A stretch of 64,000 nucleotides of DNA from Streptococcus pseudoporcinus LQ 940-04 (GTDB lineage: Bacteria > Bacillota > Bacilli > Lactobacillales > Streptococcaceae): assembly GCF_000188035.1 (NCBI RefSeq), contig NZ_AEUY02000005.1, forward strand, positions 434,001-498,000, read 5' to 3'. Numbering within the stretch: the stretch's first letter is position 1; every line of letters starts with the position of its first letter. The notes under the pieces were generated by a model. The model was not told the DNA's origin. It worked only from the letters and a program-made list of their open reading frames with translations, and did not search any database. Both the position numbers and the translations under genes were made by a program. Below, piece after piece: positions 44,502-53,024 of the stretch.

Positions 44502-44754
44502 CCATCCCCTTTACATCAGCTTGTCTTTTGATATTTTCAAAGTAAATATCAGCGGCTTTCTGAGCTGCTTCAAAAATACCACTCAATCTTAGCGATGCTT
44601 CAGCAAGAGTTTCAGAATCGGCTAATTCAATTTTCCGATTATTTAATTCTTCTTTCATTTCTTCGAGCTCTTTTTCTTGCTTTTCAATTAAAAGTTGTTG
44701 CTCTAACAAGATTTCGAGCAACTCTTTACGGCTCAATTTTTTTAACTCTTTTAT
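44482..44754 (-). CDS. Small coiled-coil protein, first gene of the pilus operon (probable ATA start)
   Basis: Small charged protein of 84-90 residues with a coiled coil over about the first 50 (EQQLLIEKQEKELEEMKEEL). Similar small proteins beginning MKELKxLSRKELLEILL are familiar from other streptococci. Here the codon at that start is ATA (44754-44752), with GGGGAAG (44759-44765) at good spacing. A TTG at 44736 is the alternative, giving 84 residues, but it has no ribosome binding site. I extend to the ATA and flag the uncertainty. The function is unknown; it could regulate or scaffold pilus production. Confidence 0.55.
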   Translation of the reverse strand: MKELKKLSRKELLEILLEQQLLIEKQEKELEEMKEELNNRKIELADSETLAEASLRLSGIFEAAQKAADIYFENIKRQADVKGMDDEKEL

Positions 44755-44769
44755 TGCTCTTCCCCTTTT

Positions 44770-44791
44770 TTAGCATAGTATCCCATGCTAA
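44770..44791. promoter_or_regulatory. Dyad at the pilus operon transcription start
   Basis: Inverted repeat with 7-base arms TTAGCAT and ATGCTAA around an 8-base centre. It sits right at the predicted transcript start, just before the ribosome binding site. It could be a repressor operator or a 5' end hairpin. Confidence 0.55.
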
Positions 44792-44792
44792 A

Positions 44793-44821
44793 ACCATAGC
44801 ACCTACAACTTACTTTGTCAA
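44793..44821 (-). promoter_or_regulatory. Pilus operon promoter
   Basis: On the minus strand, a perfect -35 TTGACA (44816-44821) and -10 TATGGT (44793-44798) are 17 bases apart. They lie about 40 bases before the first gene. Confidence 0.75.
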
Positions 44822-45079
44822 CTAAAATCAACTTTATTTTAAGAAAAATGATATTTTCTAATTTTATTTTTCTTATGGCCATTTTAGGGGCATTTTTTAA
44901 TCATAAATCGAACATTTTGATTGCTATTTTCTCATTTAAAACTCACCTAAAACTAAGATAAGGGCTGTTGGTTTATTAAAAAGAACAAAAAATTAAAACC
45001 TCTTCTAAAAGCCTATTTTGATAACTTTACCAGATGATGTTATGCTATGATAGAGATAAGTTATAAGGAGTCATAATCA

Positions 45080-46552
45080 TTGAAGAAAAAAATTGCAATC
45101 ATTGGAATGGGGGTTAGTGGCCTGGCTCTTTTGTTGGCACTATCCCGCTTACCTCAAACAGAGCTGGCTGACATGGAAATTATTTGTTTTGACGATAAGA
45201 AATACTTCGGTCGAGGCATTCCTTTTCAAAAAGATGACAGATCTGCCCTAATCAATTCTCCCATTGACGATATTTCTTTTGACTACCGTCACATGGATGA
45301 CTTTGTCAAATGGCTAACTGAAAATAGGTTAGATACCAACCATGGCTACGTCTCACGCTCACTCTATGGGCAGTACATGACGCAAAGAGCTCATGACGTG
45401 ATGGATAAACTCCCACTTACCCCTATCTATCAAAAAGTGGACCAAGTCATTTATCTCCCCTATAGTCATGAATGGCAACTAATAGTCAAGGGACAACCAT
45501 TTCCTACTCTTTTTACCGAGCTACATCTAGCATGTGGCCAACTTCCTGTCCTAGATCCCTATAAATTACAAGGCCAGCCCAACTATATTGACGACCCTTA
45601 TCCCCTCAATAGTTTAAAAGGTAAGTTTCAAAACCTTCCTTTAGGAGTAATTGCCAAGCCAACAATTAGTGTTATCGGAACAGGACTAGCTGCAGTAGAT
45701 GTCATTAAGTGGCTCGTTCAAAAGAGCTCCGCTACAGTAGTAGCCTTTTCGCGCTCCAACTACTTTCCAACAGTAAGAATCATCGATGGATCTCCCATTA
45801 GCTGGCGCTACTTTACAAATCAACACATGAACGACATCTTAAAACAAAAAAAGCCTAGCTTTGATTTACCTCACTTTGAGGAACTCTTCCTGGCTGAGCT
45901 AGAAGCCCTCGGTTTCTCAGACTGGGACAAAACACAGCGTCAATTCTTGGCCACTGGTATCAAAGGTCTCCAACTGTCTTTAGACCACCCAGCACAGCTC
46001 TATGCCTTGCAACAGCTAGCTTCTAGAGTAACAGACTGCTTTACAGACTTGTGGCCACTGATGACACTTGCCGACCGCAAAGCTTTCCAAAAGCGTTACG
46101 GTAAAGCTATTATCAATTTACGGAACCCTATGCCTGAAGAGTCCGCGCAAATCCTTTTAGAAGCTGCCAAAGCAAAAAGACTAACCCTCGCGAAGAATAT
46201 TAAGGAAATTGTTAGCCTTGACGACAGCCTTCTTCTAAAAAGTGACGAAACAGATGATGTAGGAGTAGATGCTATTGTTAATGCCACCGGCTATCATCTC
46301 ACTGACAGTAACCTTAGACTTGCAAGCCCACTTCTTCAATCCTTAGTTGACAAAAAACTCTGCCAGATTGATCCTTTTGGTGGCTTATCAATTGTACCGG
46401 AAACGTCTCAAGTCCTGTCTCCTCAATATGGTCCTCTGCCTACTCTATTTGCACATGGGGCATTAATCAATGGCCCCATTTTCCAAAACAACTCTACGAT
46501 CAAAATCCAAAAAATGGCCGAACGAGCCCTATTAAAACCTAGTCACCGGTAA
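45080..46552 (+). CDS. FAD/NAD(P)-binding protein (NAD_binding_9 family)
   Basis: Flavoprotein of 490 residues. The N-terminal Rossmann motif GMGVSGLA (9-16) is followed by FGRGIPF, and a second nucleotide-binding stretch VIGTGLAAVDVIKWL lies near 208. Streptococcal relatives are annotated as FAD-NAD(P)-binding or hydroxyacylglutathione hydrolase-like proteins of unknown reaction. The start is TTG at 45080, with AAGGAG 9 bases upstream. It is divergent from the pilus operon. Confidence 0.75.
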   Translation: MKKKIAIIGMGVSGLALLLALSRLPQTELADMEIICFDDKKYFGRGIPFQKDDRSALINSPIDDISFDYRHMDDFVKWLTENRLDTNHGYVSRSLYGQYMTQRAHDVMDKLPLTPIYQKVDQVIYLPYSHEWQLIVKGQPFPTLFTELHLACGQLPVLDPYKLQGQPNYIDDPYPLNSLKGKFQNLPLGVIAKPTISVIGTGLAAVDVIKWLVQKSSATVVAFSRSNYFPTVRIIDGSPISWRYFTNQHMNDILKQKKPSFDLPHFEELFLAELEALGFSDWDKTQRQFLATGIKGLQLSLDHPAQLYALQQLASRVTDCFTDLWPLMTLADRKAFQKRYGKAIINLRNPMPEESAQILLEAAKAKRLTLAKNIKEIVSLDDSLLLKSDETDDVGVDAIVNATGYHLTDSNLRLASPLLQSLVDKKLCQIDPFGGLSIVPETSQVLSPQYGPLPTLFAHGALINGPIFQNNSTIKIQKMAERALLKPSHR

Positions 46553-46621
46553 AGACTAGGAAAAATACTTCCCCATCCCCCTTTAAGATGCCCCTTATCT
46601 TCTCGGCTGGTCTGTTTTTTT

Positions 46622-46722
46622 CACAAAAAGAACCAATCCCTCATTGAAGTGACCCCAAAAAGTTAGATTTTTTGTCTAACTTTTTGGGTGCAGTTCACAT
46701 CAGGAAAGGTTCTTTTTTTCTA
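46622..46722. repeat. Nested palindrome: IS-end-like hairpin inside a terminator loop
   Basis: Outer arms AAAAAGAACC (46625-46634) and GGTTCTTTTTTT (from about 46708) look like the terminator of the flavoprotein gene. In its loop sits a second, near-perfect palindrome: CCAAAAAGTTAGA / TCTAACTTTTTGG, extended by GTGA...TTCAC. The inner arms look like the inverted ends of IS3-family elements known in streptococci. No transposase is present. Confidence 0.55.
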
Positions 46723-46851
46723 TTTTGTGCCTCTTAGAAGCTTGTTTAGACACATGTTCTCTAAGAAAGTCTCTACTATAATCACCAGACTAATATCCCA
46801 CAGACTACTACAGCTACTACTAACCGGCAAAGCATTAGGTGCTAGCCTGCG

Positions 46852-47817
46852 CTACTCTTTTGAAAGACTCCAGTCGATGATTGGTCCGACTGAAATAATT
46901 CCATTAGGATTTATTGTTTTATGACTACCGTAATAGTGTGTTTTGATATGGTCCATATTAACTGTGCTGTCAATACCGTCTAGATGATAAATACGTCTCG
47001 TATATTTCCAAAGATTAGGGTAATCAGTTAAACGTTTTAGGTTGCATTTAAAATGCCCATAATAGACGGAATCAAATCTCACTAAAGTAGTAAAGAGCCT
47101 GATATCAGCTTCCGTCATATGATCTCCAACTAACCAGTTATGACCAGCCAAATCATGTTCAATTTGATCAAGTGCTTGGAATAGTTTATGAACTTCTCTT
47201 TCATAGACTTCTTGTTTTGTGGCAAAGCCAACTTTGTAGACTCCGTTATTAATACGATGGTAAACAAAATCATTTGTTTCATTGATAGCATCACGCCATT
47301 TTTCAGGGTAGTAATCATCTCTATTACCAGTGATATCATTAAAGGCACTATTGAACATCCGGATAATATCTCCAGATTCGTTATTCACGATAGTCTTGGT
47401 TTTTTTATCCCATAGCACCGGTACCGTCACACGACCGCTATAATGAGGATCAGCCTTAAGATAAATTTCGTATAGGTAATCACTCCCAAACTCAGGATCA
47501 GCAATAAGTCCAGGATAGTCCTCAAAAGTCCAACCATGCTCCAACATATAAGGATTTACGACAGATAGGGACACATGATTTTCTAAACCCTTCAGTTTAC
47601 GCATGATAAGGGTACGACTAGCCCAAGGACAAGCCAAAGAAATATACAAATGGTAACGACCAGATTCCGCCTGGAAGCCTTTATCACCTGTTGGTCCTAC
47701 GCTACCGTCCTCAGTAATCCAGTTTCGAAAGTGAGATTGACTCCGGACAAAACGTCCACCTGTTGCTTTAGTATCATACCACTTATCTTGCCATTTCCCA
47801 TCAACTAGTAATCCCAT
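46852..47817 (-). CDS. Glutathionyl-hydroquinone reductase (Xi-class GST)
   Basis: YqjG/ECM4-type enzyme of 321 residues that reduces glutathionyl-hydroquinones with glutathione. The catalytic Cys63 is in the family motif ACPWASRT. A C-terminal all-helical GST domain follows, with WLVGDHMTEADIRLFTTLVRFD. Length is normal. ATG with AAGGAGAAGC upstream. Function is well supported by the CPWA motif; substrates in the cell are unknown. It is read towards the palindrome at 46622-46722. Confidence 0.88.
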   Translation of the reverse strand: MGLLVDGKWQDKWYDTKATGGRFVRSQSHFRNWITEDGSVGPTGDKGFQAESGRYHLYISLACPWASRTLIMRKLKGLENHVSLSVVNPYMLEHGWTFEDYPGLIADPEFGSDYLYEIYLKADPHYSGRVTVPVLWDKKTKTIVNNESGDIIRMFNSAFNDITGNRDDYYPEKWRDAINETNDFVYHRINNGVYKVGFATKQEVYEREVHKLFQALDQIEHDLAGHNWLVGDHMTEADIRLFTTLVRFDSVYYGHFKCNLKRLTDYPNLWKYTRRIYHLDGIDSTVNMDHIKTHYYGSHKTINPNGIISVGPIIDWSLSKE

Positions 47818-48257
47818 AATGCTTCTCCTTTGTTTGTATTACTAATTAGTAGTATATCATAAGAGATCATTTTTCTCAATGAAAAAACACAGTCAAGCCA
47901 TGCTCATTGTATCTTTATTATCAATACTGCATCGGAATGCTTACCACCTCATTACTACAATACGTCACTTACTAGTGAAATCCCTTTCTAAAGGAATCTG
48001 TCAATGGAAAAAGACTAGGTATCTTAGCCAGCTATTACCATTTAGAAATAAAAAGTCGGCTTCCTATAGTAGCAAAATGCTTAAAAATGGAGCTGCAACC
48101 TCTCTTTATAAGGTCAAGGTCTAAGAGGCTTGATTAAATGTACATAAAAAAGACACTAAGTGATGAGCTAGACTCCTTAGTATCTTTTAAAAATATGGTG
48201 ATTAGTTCATATATAGAATAAGCCTTAGAATAACACTAAGATTCAAGTAGCATCAAG

Positions 48258-49079
48258 CTAATCTATTGAAAGATTCTCGTGCTCCATCACTGTTTTTAGC
48301 AACCATAGATAAAGACTAGCATTTAAAGTCGCAGTTGCAATATCGTAAATGTCTGAATTCATTGGAATATTGAATAGGAAGTGGATAAAGAGGGCAGAAA
48401 ACATCCAAAATAGACCTTTATTCTTAGCCAAACCACTTTCTTTTCCAAAGAGAATCACAAGACCTACAACAAATAAGGCTGTAAACAACCAGTGTGTGCA
48501 TCCAGCCCAGACAATACGTTCAAGTAACATCGGGAATGGAGATTTTCCTGCTGCAAAAATATCCTGGAAGGTATAAACACAATCTTCAATTATTTGGAAG
48601 CCTAAGCCAACAATCATCCCACTCACTAAAGCAGATTTAAGATCAAATTTACGGCAAATAAATAGAACTAGGAGTGCTACTAAACCTTTTCCGAATTCTT
48701 CAGCTAAGGGGCCTGATACTGCTGCTCCCCAAAAAGCAATAAAGGCTTCACTAGGATGAAGAATATTTCTAATGGTAAATCCAATTAAAATATGGAAATC
48801 TGTCGATAAGGCAGTCCCCGCAAAAAGACCAGCCACCCAGCTTAAAACAACCACACGTGAACTAACTTTAAAGCGTTTTGTCAAATAGCGAATAAAAGCC
48901 ACTAAAGGCACTGCATAAAGTCCAATTAGTAAAATAGTACCAAAAAATAGAGGATACTTATCAAGATGGTTTGCTGGTTTACCAAAGTTCTGGAAATGTA
49001 ATAGAGCACCCTGGAAAATTAATATAAGGGTTACTAATATTCCCAAATAGCGCTTGTTTGATTGTAAAAATGTTTTCAT
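48258..49079 (-). CDS. PrsW-family intramembrane metalloprotease
   Basis: Polytopic protein of 273 residues with about seven or eight membrane helices. The PrsW (CPBP-clan) motif EEFGKG is near residue 126, a second Glu-containing motif IIEDCVY is near 164, and a final HFLF...N motif is near 232. PrsW in Bacillus cleaves an anti-sigma factor; no such partner is seen here. Monocistronic. Family membership is good; substrate unknown. Confidence 0.8.
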   Translation of the reverse strand: MKTFLQSNKRYLGILVTLILIFQGALLHFQNFGKPANHLDKYPLFFGTILLIGLYAVPLVAFIRYLTKRFKVSSRVVVLSWVAGLFAGTALSTDFHILIGFTIRNILHPSEAFIAFWGAAVSGPLAEEFGKGLVALLVLFICRKFDLKSALVSGMIVGLGFQIIEDCVYTFQDIFAAGKSPFPMLLERIVWAGCTHWLFTALFVVGLVILFGKESGLAKNKGLFWMFSALFIHFLFNIPMNSDIYDIATATLNASLYLWLLKTVMEHENLSID

Positions 49080-49520
49080 ATGTTTCCCTTTCTCATTTTA
49101 TTAATAAAATGGATACTATATTAGTTTTTCTTTTATTCAAGTGATATAAACTAACCTGTACCCTTCTAATAATACAACAAAATTATCGATTTGTCTACTT
49201 ATTTAAAAAAGATTAAGTCAAAACAATGAAAATTCTTATCCTAATATTACTATTTTTTAATCTAATTTAAACAGAACTTGCCTATTTGACTTAGACTGCA
49301 GTTAAAAACACCCATTTTATAGCGTTTTGTCATGCTAATAGCACTACAAACAAGTTAAAAAAACCAGTAAAAATTAGAAATAAAATAAGAGAAAACAGGT
49401 AAAAGATAGAAGTATCGTAGTAGAAAAATAGCCCCAAATGTTACAATAGGTTATGAAATAAATTACCTTTAACCTGATCTTTTGTTGACTTCTAATCTCA
49501 TTAATCTATAAGGAGGAAAT
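49080..49520. other. Divergent intergenic region
   Basis: A 441-base AT-rich region between the prsW-like gene and the transglutaminase-like gene. It must hold both promoters; AAGGAGGAAA serves the right-hand gene. No ORF or strong hairpin is seen. Confidence 0.45.
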
Positions 49521-51125
49521 ATGAAACCAATTAAACATTACAGCAAGCCTTTACTAATGCTAAGCCTTCTCGCTTCTACATCAACCCTTGCATTATTATC
49601 TTTGGGCTTATCACAACCAGTTGTTCTAGCAAGAGAAAATGAAAACGTAAGACAATTACAATCAGAAAATAAACAAATGAAAGCAGTAAACTTGCAGGAA
49701 TTTTCGGAGAAATTAAAAGGAGAAATTGCTGAAAATCAACAATTTCATATCTTTAAACTAGGGTTGAATAATTATTACATAGGAGGGGTACGCATAAATG
49801 AACTGAGTGATTTAGCGAAAAACCATGATTTTATCATGATTGATAATCGTGCTACCCATAATAAATATGGAGTCCCTCATATAATTATTATGAACAAAGA
49901 TGATGTTATTGTGCATAATCAAGAAGACTATAATAAAGAAATGGCAGAGTTAACATTTGCAGGTGATAAACCGATACAATCTGACTCTTACCTTCCCCAA
50001 AAAAAGAGAATCCACGCACTGTTTGAAATTGGTTTAGATTCTAATAGACGACAATTACTTAACGCTGCAGGACTTAAAACACCAGAAAATAGTGTAATAG
50101 AACTTGATACCTTTAAAATCTATTCTCATGGTTTAGCGGTTGATAATAAATATTATGACGAATATAGTCATTTTAATAACAACACGAATGTCAATATTAC
50201 CAAGCAGCGCTTTACTGAGAATGATAACTTAATCCATAACTTAATAACCACGTCAACAGCTAAGGATCAGCCAACTGATCGCGACAAAGTCAAAACATTT
50301 GTTATGTATGTGGCTAACCATACTATATATGACTGGAATGCCGCAAATAATGCTGTAAGTAATATTTCAGATGTCAACTATTATCTTGGTTCTGATTTGT
50401 TTTCCATTACTGAACGCAAGAAAGCTATGTGTGTAGGCTTTAGCACTACAGCAGCTCGTGCTTTTAATATGCTGGGTATCCCAGCCTATGTGGTTGAAGG
50501 TAAAAACGCGCAAGGTGTGGACCATGCTACTGCTCGTGTCTACTATAATGGAAAATGGCATACCATTGACGGGACTGGCTTTATTAACGGTAACCGCACT
50601 CGCTCCACTCTCTATACCGAAAGCCACTTTAGGTCTGTTGGAGAAGATAGCTATCAACTGGTTGGTCTTAATGAGGACATACCTTTTGATAGAAACTATA
50701 TGAAGATTGATAAAGTTTACGAAGAATGGGCTCCCAAACAAAAGACGGCAGACCTACTATTAGTTAACAAAGATAAATCATTAGTTGGCCTAGACCGTGT
50801 AGCCTATGTCGAACCTGTATATGTTGACAAGAACCGTCAAGATGCCCTCACACAAATTTACAAAAAATTAAAAGAAACAATGGAGTCCTCTTCTAAGAAG
50901 AATCCATCTTCTGGAGGATTCTCCTCTCTCTTAGGTTCTGCAAGTAGCGATATTGCAAAGCTGGAAGGCTCTTCTCAACTTACACAAGAAGAATACGATA
51001 AGATTCATCGTTCTATGACATCTATTCTCACCTTTTTTGCACAACTAGATAAAGACGCCGCCGAAGCCTTTGAAAAGGGAAATGATTATAAGAATTATTT
51101 AGCAACAACAAAGCATGCACAGTAA
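49521..51125 (+). CDS. Secreted transglutaminase-like domain protein
   Basis: Secreted protein of 534 residues with a signal peptide (about 1-37, cleavage near VVLA). The central transglutaminase-like domain has a full papain-type triad: Cys304 in KKAMCVGFS, His335 in VDHATARVYY, and an Asp in HTIDGTGF near 350. The C-terminal 80-100 residues are Ser/Lys-rich and helical. There is no LPxTG or lipobox, so it is probably released. Might be a crosslinking enzyme, protease or toxin; none can be chosen from sequence. Strong ribosome binding site. Confidence 0.75.
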   Translation: MKPIKHYSKPLLMLSLLASTSTLALLSLGLSQPVVLARENENVRQLQSENKQMKAVNLQEFSEKLKGEIAENQQFHIFKLGLNNYYIGGVRINELSDLAKNHDFIMIDNRATHNKYGVPHIIIMNKDDVIVHNQEDYNKEMAELTFAGDKPIQSDSYLPQKKRIHALFEIGLDSNRRQLLNAAGLKTPENSVIELDTFKIYSHGLAVDNKYYDEYSHFNNNTNVNITKQRFTENDNLIHNLITTSTAKDQPTDRDKVKTFVMYVANHTIYDWNAANNAVSNISDVNYYLGSDLFSITERKKAMCVGFSTTAARAFNMLGIPAYVVEGKNAQGVDHATARVYYNGKWHTIDGTGFINGNRTRSTLYTESHFRSVGEDSYQLVGLNEDIPFDRNYMKIDKVYEEWAPKQKTADLLLVNKDKSLVGLDRVAYVEPVYVDKNRQDALTQIYKKLKETMESSSKKNPSSGGFSSLLGSASSDIAKLEGSSQLTQEEYDKIHRSMTSILTFFAQLDKDAAEAFEKGNDYKNYLATTKHAQ

Positions 51126-52373
51126 GATGTAATTACAGAAGGAACCTCTTCTGAATTGAAACCAAAAAGCTTCGTAATTCAGGAAGCTTAGATTAGATAT
51201 GTAACTTACCAACCTAGTTTTAGAAACACCTTCTAGGCAAGAGACTAAAACTCCAGGGTTAACTTCTCTTGTTTCCTCTAGATACACCTGTCAACAAAGA
51301 AACCAGAACCTGAATTTTAAACCATATGCTTTGTCATTTTGCTTCAAGCCCCACTTATTCTGACTCTTTGTCACCTCTAGTGGAGTAGCTAATTGCTAAA
51401 CACAAGAAGAGACGCCTGTCGTCTTTTCTTTTTTAGATTCAAAACAGTTTTAAAATGTCAAGGAGCAAAAGCTTGGCATTTGATGCCTTCATTGTCTCTT
51501 TACCTTCGTCTAACTTAGCCCTAAAATATGCAAAGCTTAATACCGGAAGCCTTATCTTTCAGGAAAGTTTTGAAGCCTCTAATAAATAGGAACTTTGACT
51601 AAGTCTAAACCGATTTTCATGAGTCCTCTTCCTGAGCCGATAGACAAGCTAAATTATCTGTGAAGGGGGAGATATGGACGGGTCTAACAATACAGGGGGA
51701 GGCTCTTTTGAATATGAGCTGTCTTTTTGCAAATAGCTTATGACAGCTGATAATGTTTAGTGAGTCAGGCCTTACTTACTTTACGGACAAACCCAGTTTT
51801 ACACTGAAAACAGCCCCTTTTAAGGAATAAGACAGTTAGAAAAACGCTATCCTCCATGATTGAGGTTTTAGAGGCTTTTCAACTTCCTTAGGCCATCCCT
51901 TTACAAGAGGACCTAGGGAAGTTGAGAATGTAGCTTAGCCTATAAATCTTATGTCACCTTAAAGTTGATTCTTTGAAGGGACCAAAATAGTATTAGGGGC
52001 TTTTATTCCTAACCATTCTGTGGTATTCTTAATTTATTACTAACAATTCTATAGTATTATTAATGTATTCTGTATAACCCACTTCTATTGTGTGTGATCG
52101 CTCTTCATTATCAGCCATATGGCACCTTCTGTCTCCACCATAATCTCCATAGTAAACTGACCCAGTACAGAAACTATAGAGTCGTTTTATGCACATTTGT
52201 ATAGAACTTATGGCCATACTAAAGCTAATTGCTAGTATCTATTGGTTAAAGGAGACATCTAAGTTATTTAGTCATTATCACTTTTTAGAAGTCATGATCA
52301 TCCATCATGGATCGCTTAAACAATAGGCAATAGGGGATAGAGGCTTAGAATATGAGTAAAGGAGGTAGAAACC
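51126..52373. other. 1.25-kb region without a supported gene
   Basis: The longest gene-free stretch in the window. Short open frames here lack ribosome binding sites. Composition is more GC-balanced than other gaps and includes purine-rich stretches (51660-51720) and an inverted pair CAACTTCCTTAGG / CCTAGGGAAGTTG at about 51880-51923. It may be a decayed gene or a regulatory RNA region. Confidence 0.5.
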
Positions 52374-53024
52374 ATGAAAAAAATAATGATTGTTGAAGAT
52401 GATACGACGATCAATCAAGTTGTTTGTGAATTTTTAAGTGAAAAAGGCTTCCAGGTAACTTCTTTTATAGATGGAAAGAAAGCCTTTGAGGCTTTTCAAA
52501 CTCAAGAATTCGATTTACTAGTGCTAGATATTATGATTCCTTCAATGAGCGGCCTAGAGCTGCTCCAGGCTGTACGTAAAATATCTTCTGTACCAGTGGT
52601 TATGCTAACTGCAATGGCAGACGAATACACACAGTTAGTAAGTTTTAACCATCAGATTAGTGATTACGTAGTAAAGCCATTTTCCCCATTAATCTTAATC
52701 AAGCGTATAGAAAATATTTTTCGGCAACTACAGGGAGATGACTACATTCGTATAGGTGATGTTGAGTTATTTTTGGATGAAGGTAAGGTACTGGCCGATA
52801 AAGAAGAAGCTATACTAACTAAAAAAGAGTATGATATTATGACTTTCTTAGCAAAGAGAAAAGGAAAGATTGTAACAAGGGAACGATTGATGAAGGAAGT
52901 CTGGGGGTATGAGGAACTAGACAGTCGCGTTTTAGATAATCATATCAAAAATATACGAAAGAAAATTCCCAATCTAAAATTGAAAACGATTATTGGCCGA
53001 GGCTATCAAATCGAGGTTAAGTAA
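52374..53024 (+). CDS. OmpR-family response regulator (system 2)
   Basis: Response regulator of 216 residues. Receiver with Asp52 (LLVLDIMIP) and Lys in VVKPFSP; winged-helix domain from about 125 to the end (TIIGRGYQIEVK). The usual GADDY segment is replaced by NHQISDY, an unusual variation next to the signalling Lys. The stop codon touches the start of the kinase gene. ATG has AAAGGAGG upstream. Confidence 0.85.
   Translation: MKKIMIVEDDTTINQVVCEFLSEKGFQVTSFIDGKKAFEAFQTQEFDLLVLDIMIPSMSGLELLQAVRKISSVPVVMLTAMADEYTQLVSFNHQISDYVVKPFSPLILIKRIENIFRQLQGDDYIRIGDVELFLDEGKVLADKEEAILTKKEYDIMTFLAKRKGKIVTRERLMKEVWGYEELDSRVLDNHIKNIRKKIPNLKLKTIIGRGYQIEVK

Noticed and set aside
46688..46924. A 78-codon ORF running into the hydroquinone reductase gene
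   Set aside because: Starts in the palindromic terminator region and ends antisense to a firm gene; no ribosome binding site.
47879..48124. An 81-codon plus-strand ORF upstream of the glutathionyl-hydroquinone reductase gene
   Set aside because: No ribosome binding site, basic low-complexity product with no recognisable motif; probably chance.
52029..52217. A 62-codon minus-strand ORF in the 1.25-kb gap
   Set aside because: No ribosome binding site and no hydrophobic or charged pattern worth noting.
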